This document shows positions 56,046 through 64,000 of a DNA stretch of 64,000 nt, piece after piece. The notes beneath the pieces are model-generated. The model was not told the origin of the DNA and searched no databases. It saw nothing but the letters and a program-made list of their open reading frames with translations. Each line of letters starts with the position of its first letter. The stretch's first letter is position 1. The stretch is taken from positions 30,246,141 through 30,310,140 of the forward strand of contig NC_087071.1 in assembly GCF_963678635.1 (NCBI RefSeq), given 5' to 3'. Position numbers and translations under genes: made by a program. Origin of the DNA: Symsagittifera roscoffensis (Eukaryota; Xenacoelomorpha; Acoela; Convolutidae).

Positions 56046-58356
56046 TTCCTATCCAATTTGGAAAATATAGATGTAAAAATACAATGATCAAACTATATTT
56101 AAAATCTTAATTTAACCAATGCTGGTGGGTGGTTATCTGTATCTAAAAAACTTTCGACTCAATGAACAATCTGTATTTGAGCACTACAAAAAAAAACAGC
56201 AACTATGTTTTGTTATAGAAAAAAACCGCGTAAAAGCGAAAAGCAGACTCACTTGCAAAAAATATTAAAAAAGTGAAGTTTTCTAAACTTTTTTCTAAGA
56301 ACTGCTTCCGAGTCGATTAGTTTGGCCGTAGCCTTTGTTGGTTAATATACAATTTTTAATGAAAAACTATCAAATCTAATATAGGTTTCCAACAATTATA
56401 TAAAAAAATTGTTTTTAGTTAACTCTGCTGGAGGAAAAATCAGAATCAGAATATGGTTATCAGATCAGTAACAGTAACGTTAATATTCAAAAACAGAAGT
56501 CTTTTTTTTTGGTAATCTTTGAAAGAAATTATTCTAATTTAGCAGGAAAAATTAATCATTTTTCATTTTTTGCGTCGTACGCATGAATTGAAAAAGTTCA
56601 AATAAATTTAATGACCTCATTTTCGGTACAGCTAAAAGTGCAAAAACAATTTTTAGCGGTAATGAGATTATGTTATATCACTTTAGTTCCTTAAAGGGGA
56701 GGAAAACTATACGTTTCTGTCACAATTTGGATTTTGTTGTCAAAACAACTCCACAAAAAATCAAAAAAATTGGTAGATATAACATGAAGTAATTAATTTT
56801 TGACAGCGAAATCTGTATTTTTTTTAGAGGTTATTTAGTCACAAAAGATAAAAACTTAGTTAAAAATAGGAACTTAATATTTTAAAAAAGAACTAGCAGA
56901 TGTATAACTTCTAAGGTTTTAACGTTTGAGTGTCAAAATTGAAATGTCAAAAAAATTATGTACAATAGAATTTAGTGCGCGATTACTTGCCCTCATTTTA
57001 TAAAGTCAATTTCAATTGAACCTGAATGAATGAGCAGGAAAACAAAGTTTCCGAAGTATTTCTTATTATATCACTTATAACATGTAATCCTGTTATAACA
57101 TGCAATAGTTAAAAAAAGGAAATCAGTTTTATGATTTTTTATAGTTTTGAGCCTTCATTGCAAACAAAAAACCACTTTTATTTAAACTTGGAATTGATCC
57201 CGAAAATATGGGTCCAGAAGTCTCTTTGCTGCTATCTTTCACCTTGGACGCACAAATTGATTGATATTTAATTTCATGTTTTTTGCTTGAAGTGTAACTT
57301 GAAAACTTCAAATTTTATTAATTGAATGGCAGCCATTGAAATAGTCAATAGGTTCAGAGTTAAGGAGCGTTTGAACATAGTGAAACACAAAACAAAATGT
57401 TTTTCTATCATAAATTTTTTACTTGAAATTTGTATATGCGAGAATTAAACTAGTTCAACCAAAGGAGTTCGAAAACTTATTGATAAAAAATTAATTCCAA
57501 CCAATTGATTTTATTTAGGTTATTTATGATGTTTTTCACTACGACATTTGTTCTTTTTTGCAATTAATTTCACATCGATTCTCATATCGAGAATCTTTAT
57601 TTGAATTTCGCTTTTACCAGAGTAATTCAATTTGTTCATTAAAAATATGTTCAACGACTAGTTAGGTTTATTCTAGACAGATGCGTACCGATTCACTGTT
57701 TACCGATTCGATTCGTCCGCCACGAAAACGAGCACAATTCAATTATTTATAAGGTATCCAATACGAGGCCATACAAGGCTGGACGCAAAATATGGTGCGA
57801 GTAGGCCTGGAATCCTGAGTCTTTAAAAATGTTTTAAGTTGTAAGCGGATTCATTCAACACATTTTTCGTGGATTCCGCCTGCAAATCGTAAGCTATGTC
57901 GGCCCTCTAGTTTTTTCCCGGGTTCGGCAACGAGCGAGTTAAGTTTTTGTTTTGTAAACAAAACAAACAATGTAAATGAAAACGAACTCCCAAAAACGTG
58001 CTTACGACAGCGCAATTTTACGCACATATTTTTTAATTTGCTTTTAGATTTCACAAACTGTTTAAAATTTGCAAAGTTTGGTAATTTTTGGGGTTTTTTG
58101 GAACGATACAGTTTTTAGCTATTTGTTTGCGGACTCCAAAACAGCAAAACATCAAGAAAAAAGTCGTCTAGCAAATTCCGAAATACATCTGATTTCAGCT
58201 TCTTGTGGAATCCGCTTACCATTCTCAAGATACACAATTTGACATCTTAATATCAGTTTGACTACTTGTGATTTATAATGCATTCTGCAGCATAAACTGC
58301 AAAAGCAGGAACGTTACATTTTGATATTCCAAACTCTGTGATAAAACTGTTATAAA
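56046..58356. other. AT-rich, no supported gene
   Basis: Mostly AT-rich. A GC-richer patch at 57,680-57,960 carries GTGGATTCCGCCTGCAAATCG. Its minus-strand ORF (57,851-58,054) has a coding-like end (EGRHSLRFAGGIHEKC), and a similar GTGGAATCCGCTTACC lies at about 58,205. These look like pieces of a dispersed repeat rather than a gene. Confidence 0.4.
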
Positions 58357-58557
58357 GTGGATATGCTCATCTGGAAGAAAACTAGCGCAACTAACGCAAA
58401 ATTGGCAACAACGTTTTCCGAACTCGTACAAATTTACTCAATGTATCAGGTCTTAGAAAAAAATTTGGAAAACCCGTCTTCCTCGAAAATAAAACCTAAC
58501 GCGAAATGGAAAAATACTGTCGAAATCTTTCTACTAAGTCGAAAAATTATACATTAG
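58357..58557 (+). CDS. Doubtful 66-codon ORF upstream of the LINE
   Basis: Codon usage (AAC, ACG, GCG) is more like the nearby retroelements than the AT-rich background, and the product is Ser/Lys-rich with no motif (TNAKLATTFSELVQIYSM, NPSSSKIKPNAKWKN). It may be a fragment of a mobile-element protein or a chance ORF. Confidence 0.22.
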   Translation: MDMLIWKKTSATNAKLATTFSELVQIYSMYQVLEKNLENPSSSKIKPNAKWKNTVEIFLLSRKIIH

Positions 58558-58672
58558 AAAAACAGTTTGTTTGTTCTTTGTTGCATAATTGCAATTAATT
58601 GAGTTTGTTAGTTTTTAAAAGAAGCTAGTAAAATTATTTGATTGAAAAAGTCAAAGTTGAAAAATAAATGCG

Positions 58673-59384
58673 ATATCAAAAAAGAATTTGATACCATAAA
58701 TCATGATCTTCTTTAGAGGCCGGATTCTTTGTCTTCTGAAAAATTACTTTACAAACCGGTTTCAATTTGTTCAAACTGATAATAAAATATCTTCTAGTCG
58801 CTCTATGTCATGTGGAGTACCGCAAGGGTCAGTTTTAGGTCCGTTTTTTTAATATAAAAATTATCTTCCGAAAATTGCTGAAGGATCTGAGGTTGTTCTA
58901 TATGCTGATGATATTACAATATGCAATGCAGAATAAAATTGTTGCGATAGCTTTGATAGTTCGGTAAATAAAGTGGATAGATGGTTCAAAACGAATGGAA
59001 TTTGTGTCAATCCTGGTTAAAATCAAAAAATGAAATTTGGTTATATTTTTTTAAAAGATTACTTTGCTTTTGGTACTACAGTTTAAATTACAAATGTGTG
59101 TAAGTATTTAGGAATTTTTGTTGATAAGAAATTTACTCTCAGATTTCACATTGAATATGTTCAAAAATTAATTAAATTTTGTGGCATGGTCTAGAAAGCT
59201 AGGTATGTTTTTTCTAAACTGCAGATGCTTCGCTTCTACCAAGCATATGTAAATCCTACAATCACTTATGGAATTTTAATATACGACAAAACATCACAAT
59301 CTCACTTTACCGAGATAAGAAAACTACAAAAAAGAATCCTGAGAGCAATTTTTTTTCGAACGTAGATGTAAAATGTATTATTAA
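58673..59384 (+). pseudogene. Decayed jockey-like LINE reverse transcriptase
   Basis: Split over several frames are the landmarks of a non-LTR retrotransposon reverse transcriptase in the correct order: FDTINHDLL (58,687-58,713), then LKNYFTNRFQFVQTDNK leading to CGVPQGSVLGP (58,811-58,843), then the catalytic YADD at 58,901-58,912 (VLYADDITICNAE), then CKYLGIFVDKKF near 59,105, and FYQAYVNPTITYGILIY plus LQKRILRAI near 59,235-59,350. Stops at 58,714, 58,850 and 58,934 and several frameshifts show it is dead. Both the 5' part (endonuclease, ORF1) and the 3' end are missing. The LTR retrotransposon begins immediately downstream, so the LINE may have been the insertion target. Confidence 0.85.
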
Positions 59385-59438
59385 TGTTTGATCGTTTAAC
59401 CTCTGAGCTATACTGATCGTTGACCTTTACGTTATTAA

Positions 59439-59446
59439 TTTATATA
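59439..59446 (+). promoter_or_regulatory. TATA box of the LTR
   Basis: TTTATATA lies ~167 bases before the AATAAA signal and ~280 before gag, the expected place for the U3 core promoter. Initiation would then fall near 59,465-59,475. Confidence 0.55.
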
Positions 59447-59452
59447 CACCTG

Positions 59453-59474
59453 CCAAAAGCGCAACGGCTTTTGG
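59453..59474 (+). other. Perfect 8-bp hairpin at the predicted transcription start
   Basis: CCAAAAGC (59,453-59,460), GCAACG loop, GCTTTTGG (59,467-59,474): a perfect inverted repeat starting 6 bases after the TATA box. It would span or abut the start of R. Confidence 0.7.
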
Positions 59475-59560
59475 TAGACTTGGAATTTGATCACTATCTT
59501 TTGTGATATGCAACAAATCAACAGAAAACCAATTCAATCTTTTTAACCTCTTTTACTCTA

Positions 59561-59589
59561 GTTAGCTAACACCGTCTTTTATTAGCTAA
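59561..59589 (+). other. Repeated TTAGCTAA palindromes in the LTR
   Basis: GTTAGCTAAC (59,561-59,570) is a perfect palindrome, and ATTAGCTAACTAGCTAAAC (from 59,581) repeats it. This could be a factor-binding site or a structural element; no function is demonstrated. Confidence 0.5.
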
Positions 59590-59605
59590 CTAGCTAAACG
59601 TCTTA

Positions 59606-59611
59606 AATAAA
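59606..59611 (+). terminator. Polyadenylation signal of the LTR
   Basis: AATAAA followed at once by a CCTACA/TGTAGG hairpin (59,614-59,631). In the 3' LTR this would define the end of R. Confidence 0.6.
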
Positions 59612-59717
59612 AGCCTACATTTTATTGTAGGAATCTTACCAAACCTTAGTCTTAATCTAGTCTTAGTTTAAGTTACCCACTCTTAATCAACAACGAGTGT
59701 TATCCTAACTTTTTAAC

Positions 59718-60330
59718 ATGGCGCAGTCAAACGAATCGAACCTACGAGGACTAGAGTTTTTTTGGAATAACTCATCAAATGAAAATCAACACGACTGGGA
59801 AAGGTGGTCGGAAAAGTTTCAATTGACAATTATCGCGAAAGATTCCGTAGACATCGAATATGTAATTAACCCACCGATAAGAAACGAACTAGCATACCCT
59901 ACGGCAGAACCAACGGACCCATCCGATGATCAAGCCCGTCGGTCCGAAAAAGAAGAACACCACAGAATAGCCGTACAAAATTATAACGAAGAATTGAGAA
60001 GGAGAAGGGCGGAAGACAACGCAAAATTCAACGGACTTCAAATCGGAGATATTGACAAGATTCTAAAATCACAATTATACCTAGCACTCGGAAAAGAAGG
60101 ACAGAAATGCTTCTCACATAAAAATCCTGGGAAAAGAATTCTGGATATTAATTTCGCAGAATTTCGGGAACTACTAAAAACTACCTTCACGATCACTACA
60201 AACCTAACATACGAAAGATTTAAATTTTTTGGCCGAAGACAGAAAGAACACGAGTCGTTAGAAAAATTCCACGAAATACTTTCTGAATTAGCAAAAAATT
60301 GTAAACTGGGGAACTCGAGTCAGAATTAGT
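59718..60330 (+). pseudogene. gag: gag, matrix/capsid-like part, ends in a frameshift
   Basis: This encodes the structural Gag N-terminal and capsid region, which would package the element RNA. The ATG at 59,718 opens 203 codons: MAQSNESNLRGLEFFW, WERWSEKFQL, a charged EE/RR-rich helix (EELRRRRAEDNAKFNG), LYLALGKEGQKCFSH, then FRELLKTTFT and FKFFGRRQKEHESLEKFHE, which resembles the conserved C-terminal capsid stretch of retrotransposon Gag. The frame stops at TAG 60,327. From 60,311 the continuing homologous reading is in the next frame (ELESELVRDIFITNM), so one base has been lost in or next to the G-run at 60,307-60,311. A programmed frameshift is unlikely because the break lies inside the capsid region and not at the gag/pol boundary. 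The start codon overlaps the LTR end and primer-binding site. Confidence 0.85.
59719..59736 (+). promoter_or_regulatory. Primer-binding site, overlapping the gag start
   Basis: TGGCGCAGTC directly follows the AACA end of the LTR. TGG complements the CCA end of a tRNA, as in other LTR elements. The primer tRNA cannot be named without the host tRNA set. The TG of the gag ATG is the TG of the site. Confidence 0.6.
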
Positions 60331-60760
60331 AAGAGACATTTTCATCACAAACATGAGAAATGTCGAGATCCAGAAGAAACTATGTATAGAATACTTGACC
60401 CCAGAAAACGTACTATCCTACGTATTAGTTCACGAGAAAGGTACTAAAATCCATCAACAGTACCTAAAATTCCCAACTTATAACGCAGTACCAAGACCAC
60501 AATACGTAAAGAATGAACCAACCCTAAACATTGTCGAAAATAACAAATGCCGCAACTGTGGTCAGCAATTCAAAAAAGGACATTTATCCCCATGCCCGGC
60601 CAGAGATAGAAAATGCAATACGTGCGGACGCAAAGGACACTCTGCTAAACATTGCAGGAGTTCAGCAAGGACACAAACAAACATCGTCGAACAGAATCGA
60701 GTACCTCAGAAAAACGAAAATATCCGGCCCAACCCGCAGGAAATTTCCGAATTCGAGGTC
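60311..60760 (+). pseudogene. gag: gag, nucleocapsid part with two zinc knuckles
   Basis: This frame continues Gag after the frameshift. The C-terminal capsid tail (VEIQKKLCIEYLTPENVL) is followed by two Cys/His knuckles. The first (60,548 onward) is C-X2-C-X7-H-X3-C, with wider spacing than the canonical knuckle. The second (60,614-60,655) is C-X2-C-X4-H-X4-C, the standard retroviral form, with a basic surround (RKGHSAKHCRSS). Knuckles bind the element RNA. The region runs without a stop into the protease, so Gag and protease share a frame, as in elements that make a single Gag-Pol protein. The small ORF at 60,531-60,767 in another frame is a shadow. Confidence 0.88.
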
Positions 60761-61375
60761 AACTTAGACGATTTCTTAGTTCTAGCTGTAGACATGGATA
60801 GCCAAATAAATGCCGTAGAAGACAAGATAGAACGCGGAGTGAGAACAGTATTCAATCACGAAGGACTAGAACTGAAAAAGACTCTGAAGGTATCTCTGGG
60901 AAATTTCAACCCTTACTGTACTGAAGTTCAAATTGACTCAGCCAGTCCAGTTTCATTCATGAAAAAAGATCTACTAAACGAATTGAAGATACGAGATAGA
61001 TTTTTAAAACTAGACCCTGTGGACGAAATAACAAAGAAAGCATACCAGGGCTTCGGGAGTACAATCAACATTATTGGAAGAGTTCGAGTGAGAATCCGAT
61101 CGAAGGGCTGGGAGGCTAGCGACCAAAAACTCTTCACCACCGAAGGGGCTGAAAGAAATCTACTGGGAAATGACATCTTACCGAATCTGGGAATCGTAGT
61201 ATTCCAGAAACAACCTCCACCCAATGGGCCAAAGTCATGGAAAGACCAGAAAGGATCACCCATTGGGATAAACGTCAACCAAATAAAATTCGCATCGGAT
61301 AACAAACACGAGACACCATCTCAAAGTGAGTTTAAAACATACATATCAAAACATTTTTCAGACCTTATAAAATGA
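60761..61375 (+). pseudogene. Retropepsin-like aspartic protease, then in-frame stop
   Basis: In the same frame as the nucleocapsid, an aspartic protease cleaves the polyprotein. The catalytic motif is QIDSASPVSF with the Asp codon at 60,935-60,937, so the usual D-S/T-G is D-S-A here. A flap-like stretch follows (YQGFGSTINIIGRVRV), then the conserved hydrophobic-Gly segment ERNLLGNDILPNLG near 61,150-61,195. The length between motifs is normal for a retropepsin. The frame closes at TGA 61,373-61,375. Reading the same frame past the stop continues directly into recognisable pol sequence, so the TGA looks like a nonsense mutation rather than a gene boundary. Confidence 0.85.
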
Positions 61376-62263
61376 ACTGGTAGATCAAAGATCTTCGTAG
61401 TTAATACTTATTTTAACGAACCGATAAAACCGATACAGGTGAAAGGGAAACGTATCCCGATCCATCTTCTCCCTAAAGTCAAATTATGTATTGACCAATT
61501 ACTAAGAGACGGACACATTGAAAAATTATCTAGATGCTCTGAAGATTGTTTGATCTCCCCCATCGTGATTACAGCAAAAAGGGACGGATCAATCAAACAA
61601 GCATTAAATTCGAAACTATTGAACAAACAGATATTTCGTAATAGATATCAAATGCCAAACCTATTCGAACTAATTGACAACGTAGCAGTTACGATTAGCG
61701 GCCATGATGCAAAAAACATCTGGTTCTCATCGATTGACCTAAAATACGCCTACAGTCAAATACCGCTTTCTAAAAAGGCAAGTAATCAATGTAATTTCAA
61801 CATCGTGGGGGGAGAAGTAACGGGTTCCTACCGTTTTAAAACCGGATTTTACGGACTAGGGAATATGCCTAATGAATTTCAACGCATAATGGACCGTTTG
61901 ACGGAAAAACTACCAAATACCCATTGTTATCTCGACGACATCCTAATCGCCACCGTGGGTAGCGAGGACGAACATAAAAAGCTAGTTATTAACGTTTTAA
62001 AAACGCTAGACGACAAGGGATTAGCCATAAAATGGGAAAAATGCACATTCTTAACTCACAACATAGAATGGTTGGGATTTAAAATCGATGCAAAAGGGAC
62101 GACACCACTAATACATAAATCTGACGCAATCAGAAATCTGAAAGAACCAAACTGTATCAAAGATATTAGATCATTAATGGGATCGATTATTCAATTTAAT
62201 AAGTTCTTACCAAATTTAGCGTCCCTATCAACACCGTTTAGAGAACTTATGCAAAAAAAATAA
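61376..62263 (+). pseudogene. pol: Reverse transcriptase
   Basis: RNA-dependent DNA polymerase of the element. After the TGA the same frame runs 295 codons. The conserved lead-in KGKRIPIHLLPKVK is followed by GHIEKLSRCSEDCLISPIV, the first catalytic Asp in SSIDLKYAYSQI (codon 61,736-61,738), FKTGFYGLGNMPNEFQRIMD, the YLDD active site at 61,928-61,939, and the thumb-side EWLGFKI. These are the standard Ty3/gypsy RT blocks in order, and all three catalytic Asp residues are present. The frame ends with TAA at 62,261 in an eight-A run, and homologous reading resumes one frame over, so the run has gained or lost a base. There is no ATG, because the domain is normally made as part of a polyprotein. 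Confidence 0.93.
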
Positions 62264-62640
62264 ACCATTTAAGTGGTCCAGAGCACACACGGAAGCGTTT
62301 GAAAAAATCAAGAAAGAAATTTGCAATACGGTGACGAACCATCATTTCGATGTAAAACTGAACACATTTAGGATTGGGCGCCTCCATCGAACAAGACCAT
62401 CGGGGGAATTGGAAGATCGTAGCGTTTGCTAGCAGATTTTTGAATATTGCCGAACTAAAGTACAGCACCAATGAACTCAAATTACTGGGATTAGTGTGGG
62501 CACTAGACCATTTCAAAAATTACCTATTGGGCAAACAATTTTTAATTTTAACAGACCACAAAGCCTTAATAGGAGCACTGAAAGACGACAAATATACTAA
62601 AACGGTCCAATCACGTCTCACTCGTTGGGCGGACAAATAA
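62257..62640 (+). pseudogene. pol: RNase H with internal deletion
   Basis: The first part (FKWSRAHTEAFEKIKKEIC) reads in the frame shifted at 62,250. A second shift near 62,370 leads to LGASIEQDHRGNWKIVAFAS, STNELKLLGLVWAL (catalytic Glu codon 62,473-62,475) and LTDHKALIGAL (catalytic Asp codon 62,554-62,556). The segment that normally carries the first catalytic Asp, the C-D-A-S-like block before GLGA, is absent: KLNTF is followed almost at once by GLGA. A few tens of bases have been deleted there. The frame ends with an in-frame TAA at 62,638 inside the conserved RWADK-LPF connection. This copy could not make a working RNase H. Confidence 0.88.
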
Positions 62641-63087
62641 CTACCATTCGACTTTACTGTCGAACATTTACCCGGTAAAGATATGGGATTCGTCGATTAT
62701 ATATCCCGACACCCATCGGGTGAACCCGTACCAGTTTCTCTGGATGATGAAAATTTTTTTATCGCATCAGTAAATCAGATTAGTACGCTCCCAGGTTTTG
62801 ATCATCTAATGCCGAGAAATTCGTGGTCGCAAATAAGAAATACATTCTCTCAACATTTCTTAGCACATGACGTCACTTCCTGCAACACGATTGGCCAGTC
62901 GACAGATCATATGACCAGCCAAGAAATAAAACGTGAGAAACGAATTGCTAACGCTGCTGAAACGTTCCAAGCGATAGCTAACTATTCCAACATTTCAGTG
63001 TGCCAAAATTCTCACTCACGTAAGGAACAGTGTGATTCATCTTGCAAAATAAACGACTTTTTTACGAATTTTAACATCTTGAAATAA
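62641..63087 (+). pseudogene. pol: pol connection region between RNase H and integrase
   Basis: The same frame continues from the TAA with FDFTVEHLPGKDMGFVDYISRHPSG, a conserved link at the end of the RNase H domain in gypsy-type elements. It then runs through a variable Ser/Asn-rich stretch to TAA at 63,085-63,087. The next codon is ATG in the same frame, and similar low-complexity sequence continues, so this TAA is probably another nonsense change. Confidence 0.75.
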
Positions 63088-64000
63088 ATGGCCGAACAAA
63101 TTGAATTTAACCAACAGAAAAAACCTATTACAAATGAAAACATGGACTCTTTAACACCAAGTACCAGTAACCCGTCGGATAACCCCGTGAAAAGATCACC
63201 TAGTAAAAAGAAAACTGTCAACATATTCCCTTTTTCGTGGCCAGAATTATTTGATTCAAAATTTATGTCCCTCTTATCAAAGCAAGATCTAGTTCTGAAA
63301 AAGATAATTAAAGCAATCGAGGAAGACCGCAAACAAGATATTCTACAACTGGGAAATTACTATAAATCGTACTTAAATAGTTTACACGTCAGCGGAGGAT
63401 GTCTTTATCTGGACAATCGACTAGTTATCCCAGCATGCCTAAGGTCGACAATGCTCAACCGACTACATGAAGCTCACCCTGGCCAGTTCGCAATGAAAAG
63501 TCTGGCAACTCAATACATCTGGTGGCCGAAAATTTACCGCGAAATCCAAGTCCACGGCGAAAACTGTATTGAGTGCGTGAAAGCAGGTAAAAACTTGAAA
63601 CCTCTTATAAATCACAATACCCTAGGGAAACTCCCAACGGTCGAAGAACCAAACCAAGAAATGGAATTAGATTTCGCCGGTCCGTTACCTTTAGTATGGG
63701 GAACAAAAAAATATATATTGGTGTGTGTGTGGATAGATTTTCAAAATTCCCATCAGCTCAAATAACATCCAGCACATCGGCAAAATCTATCATAAACTTC
63801 CTAAGTAAATACATTGCTTTACACGGGATACCTAGAACCATTAGAACAGATCAGGGATCTGGTTTTTTCTCCCAGGAAGTCAGAGAATTCTGCCACGAAC
63901 ACAACATAAAGGTGATATTTAGCCCAGTGGGTGATCATAGAGCTACCGGACTAGTGGAACGTTTAATCAAAACCATTAAGGAAAGACTCTTGGTTATGGC
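63088..64000 (+). pseudogene. pol: Integrase, frameshifted and cut by the window end
   Basis: Integrase joins the element DNA to the host genome. The N-terminal part holds an HHCC zinc domain (LHEAHPGQFAMKSLATQYIW, then NCIEC). The catalytic core follows: first Asp in ELDFAGPL (codon 63,670-63,672), second Asp in RTDQGSGFF (63,849-63,851) and Glu in GLVERLIKT (63,957-63,959). The second and third are separated by exactly 35 residues, the classic DD35E spacing. Between the first and second Asp, a GT dinucleotide tract at about 63,719-63,731 is two bases out of register; the original frame stops at 63,763, while homologous reading continues in another frame to base 64,000. All three catalytic residues survive. 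The C-terminal domain and 3' LTR lie beyond the window. Confidence 0.93.

Larger units (their letters stand above)
59385..59718 (+). repeat. Putative 5' LTR
   Basis: The proposed LTR begins TGTTTGATCG (59,385) and ends TTTTTAACA (59,718). The TGTT and AACA termini are inverted repeats, as is usual for these elements, and the end abuts a TGG primer-binding site. Inside are a TATA box (59,439), a polyadenylation signal (59,606) and several palindromes, in the order expected for U3-R-U5. The 3' boundary is well supported and the 5' boundary less so: TGATCG at 59,414 is an alternative that would give 305 instead of 334 bp. Confidence 0.65.
59385..64000 (+). mobile_element. Ty3/gypsy-type LTR retrotransposon, 3' end outside the window
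   Basis: The order is 5' LTR, primer-binding site, gag with zinc knuckles, aspartic protease, reverse transcriptase with YLDD, RNase H, an HHCC domain and a DDE integrase. Protease-RT-RNase H-integrase is the diagnostic order of Ty3/gypsy elements, and the integrase still reads to the last base of the window. All parts lie on the plus strand. The copy is inactive: frameshifts near 60,310, 62,250 and 63,725, in-frame stops at 61,373, 62,638 and 63,085, and a deletion in RNase H. Most codons between these lesions are intact, so the insertion is fairly recent. The 3' LTR is not in view, so LTR identity and the target duplication cannot be checked. Confidence 0.93.

Noticed and set aside
60307-60330. 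Programmed frameshift at the gag break
   Set aside because: The shift lies within the capsid region rather than at the gag/pol boundary, there is no slippery site plus pseudoknot I can identify, and other clear lesions show that this copy is decaying.
61373-61375. TGA between protease and RT as a natural read-through stop
   Set aside because: Possible in principle, since some elements suppress a stop, but that is normally at the gag end. Here it is between protease and RT and other nonsense changes are present, so a mutation is simpler.

Overview
The window looks like AT-rich, intron-bearing invertebrate DNA. Non-coding tracts are full of oligo-T/oligo-A runs, candidate introns are short with GTGAGT-type donors and pyrimidine-rich CAG acceptors, CpG is not depleted, and the transposons are of animal type. 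The style resembles a nematode, but nothing in the window proves that. There is no bacterial-style operon, rRNA, tRNA or CRISPR array that I can support.

Layout. (1) About 1-31,090 is one uninterrupted tandem satellite of roughly 400 monomers of ~77 bp, with an 83-bp length variant. It runs off the left edge. Monomer subtypes are arranged in higher-order repeats whose periods differ by region: ~544/629/1,173 bp in the first 5 kb, then ~1,632, ~786, 385, ~1,631, ~1,713, ~1,164-1,171 and ~2,041 bp. (2) 31,090-41,400 is AT-rich and mostly non-coding. It holds a few exon-like pieces: a signal-peptide exon with a splice donor, a glycoprotein-like terminal exon on the minus strand, and a GC-rich charged ORF. 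It also holds a ~330-bp repeat family marked by GCGTACGCGGAGATTGA. (3) 41,400-46,750 is a cluster of short non-autonomous DNA transposons in two families. Both begin GGCTCTTTT, carry a poly-C tract inside the left end and a poly-G tract inside the right end, and several are bounded by exact 8-bp target-site duplications. Two cases are nested. Interleaved are exons of a possible single-pass membrane protein. (4) 46,750-58,650 is AT-rich with local duplications, including a ~749-bp near-identical pair whose second copy runs into a 200-N assembly gap, and few credible genes. (5) 58,670-59,384 is the decayed reverse transcriptase of a jockey-like LINE. (6) From about 59,385 to the window end is a Ty3/gypsy-type LTR retrotransposon: 5' LTR, gag, protease, RT, RNase H and integrase. 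It is broken by frameshifts, in-frame stops and an RNase H deletion, and its 3' end lies beyond the window.

The most informative observations are the GGCTCTTTT element families with exact 8-bp duplications and nesting, the regional higher-order structure of the 77-bp satellite, and the retrotransposon whose gag start codon straddles the LTR/primer-binding-site junction. Most short ORFs here, including every ORF in the satellite and the proline-rich ones near 48-50 kb, are translations of repeats and not genes.
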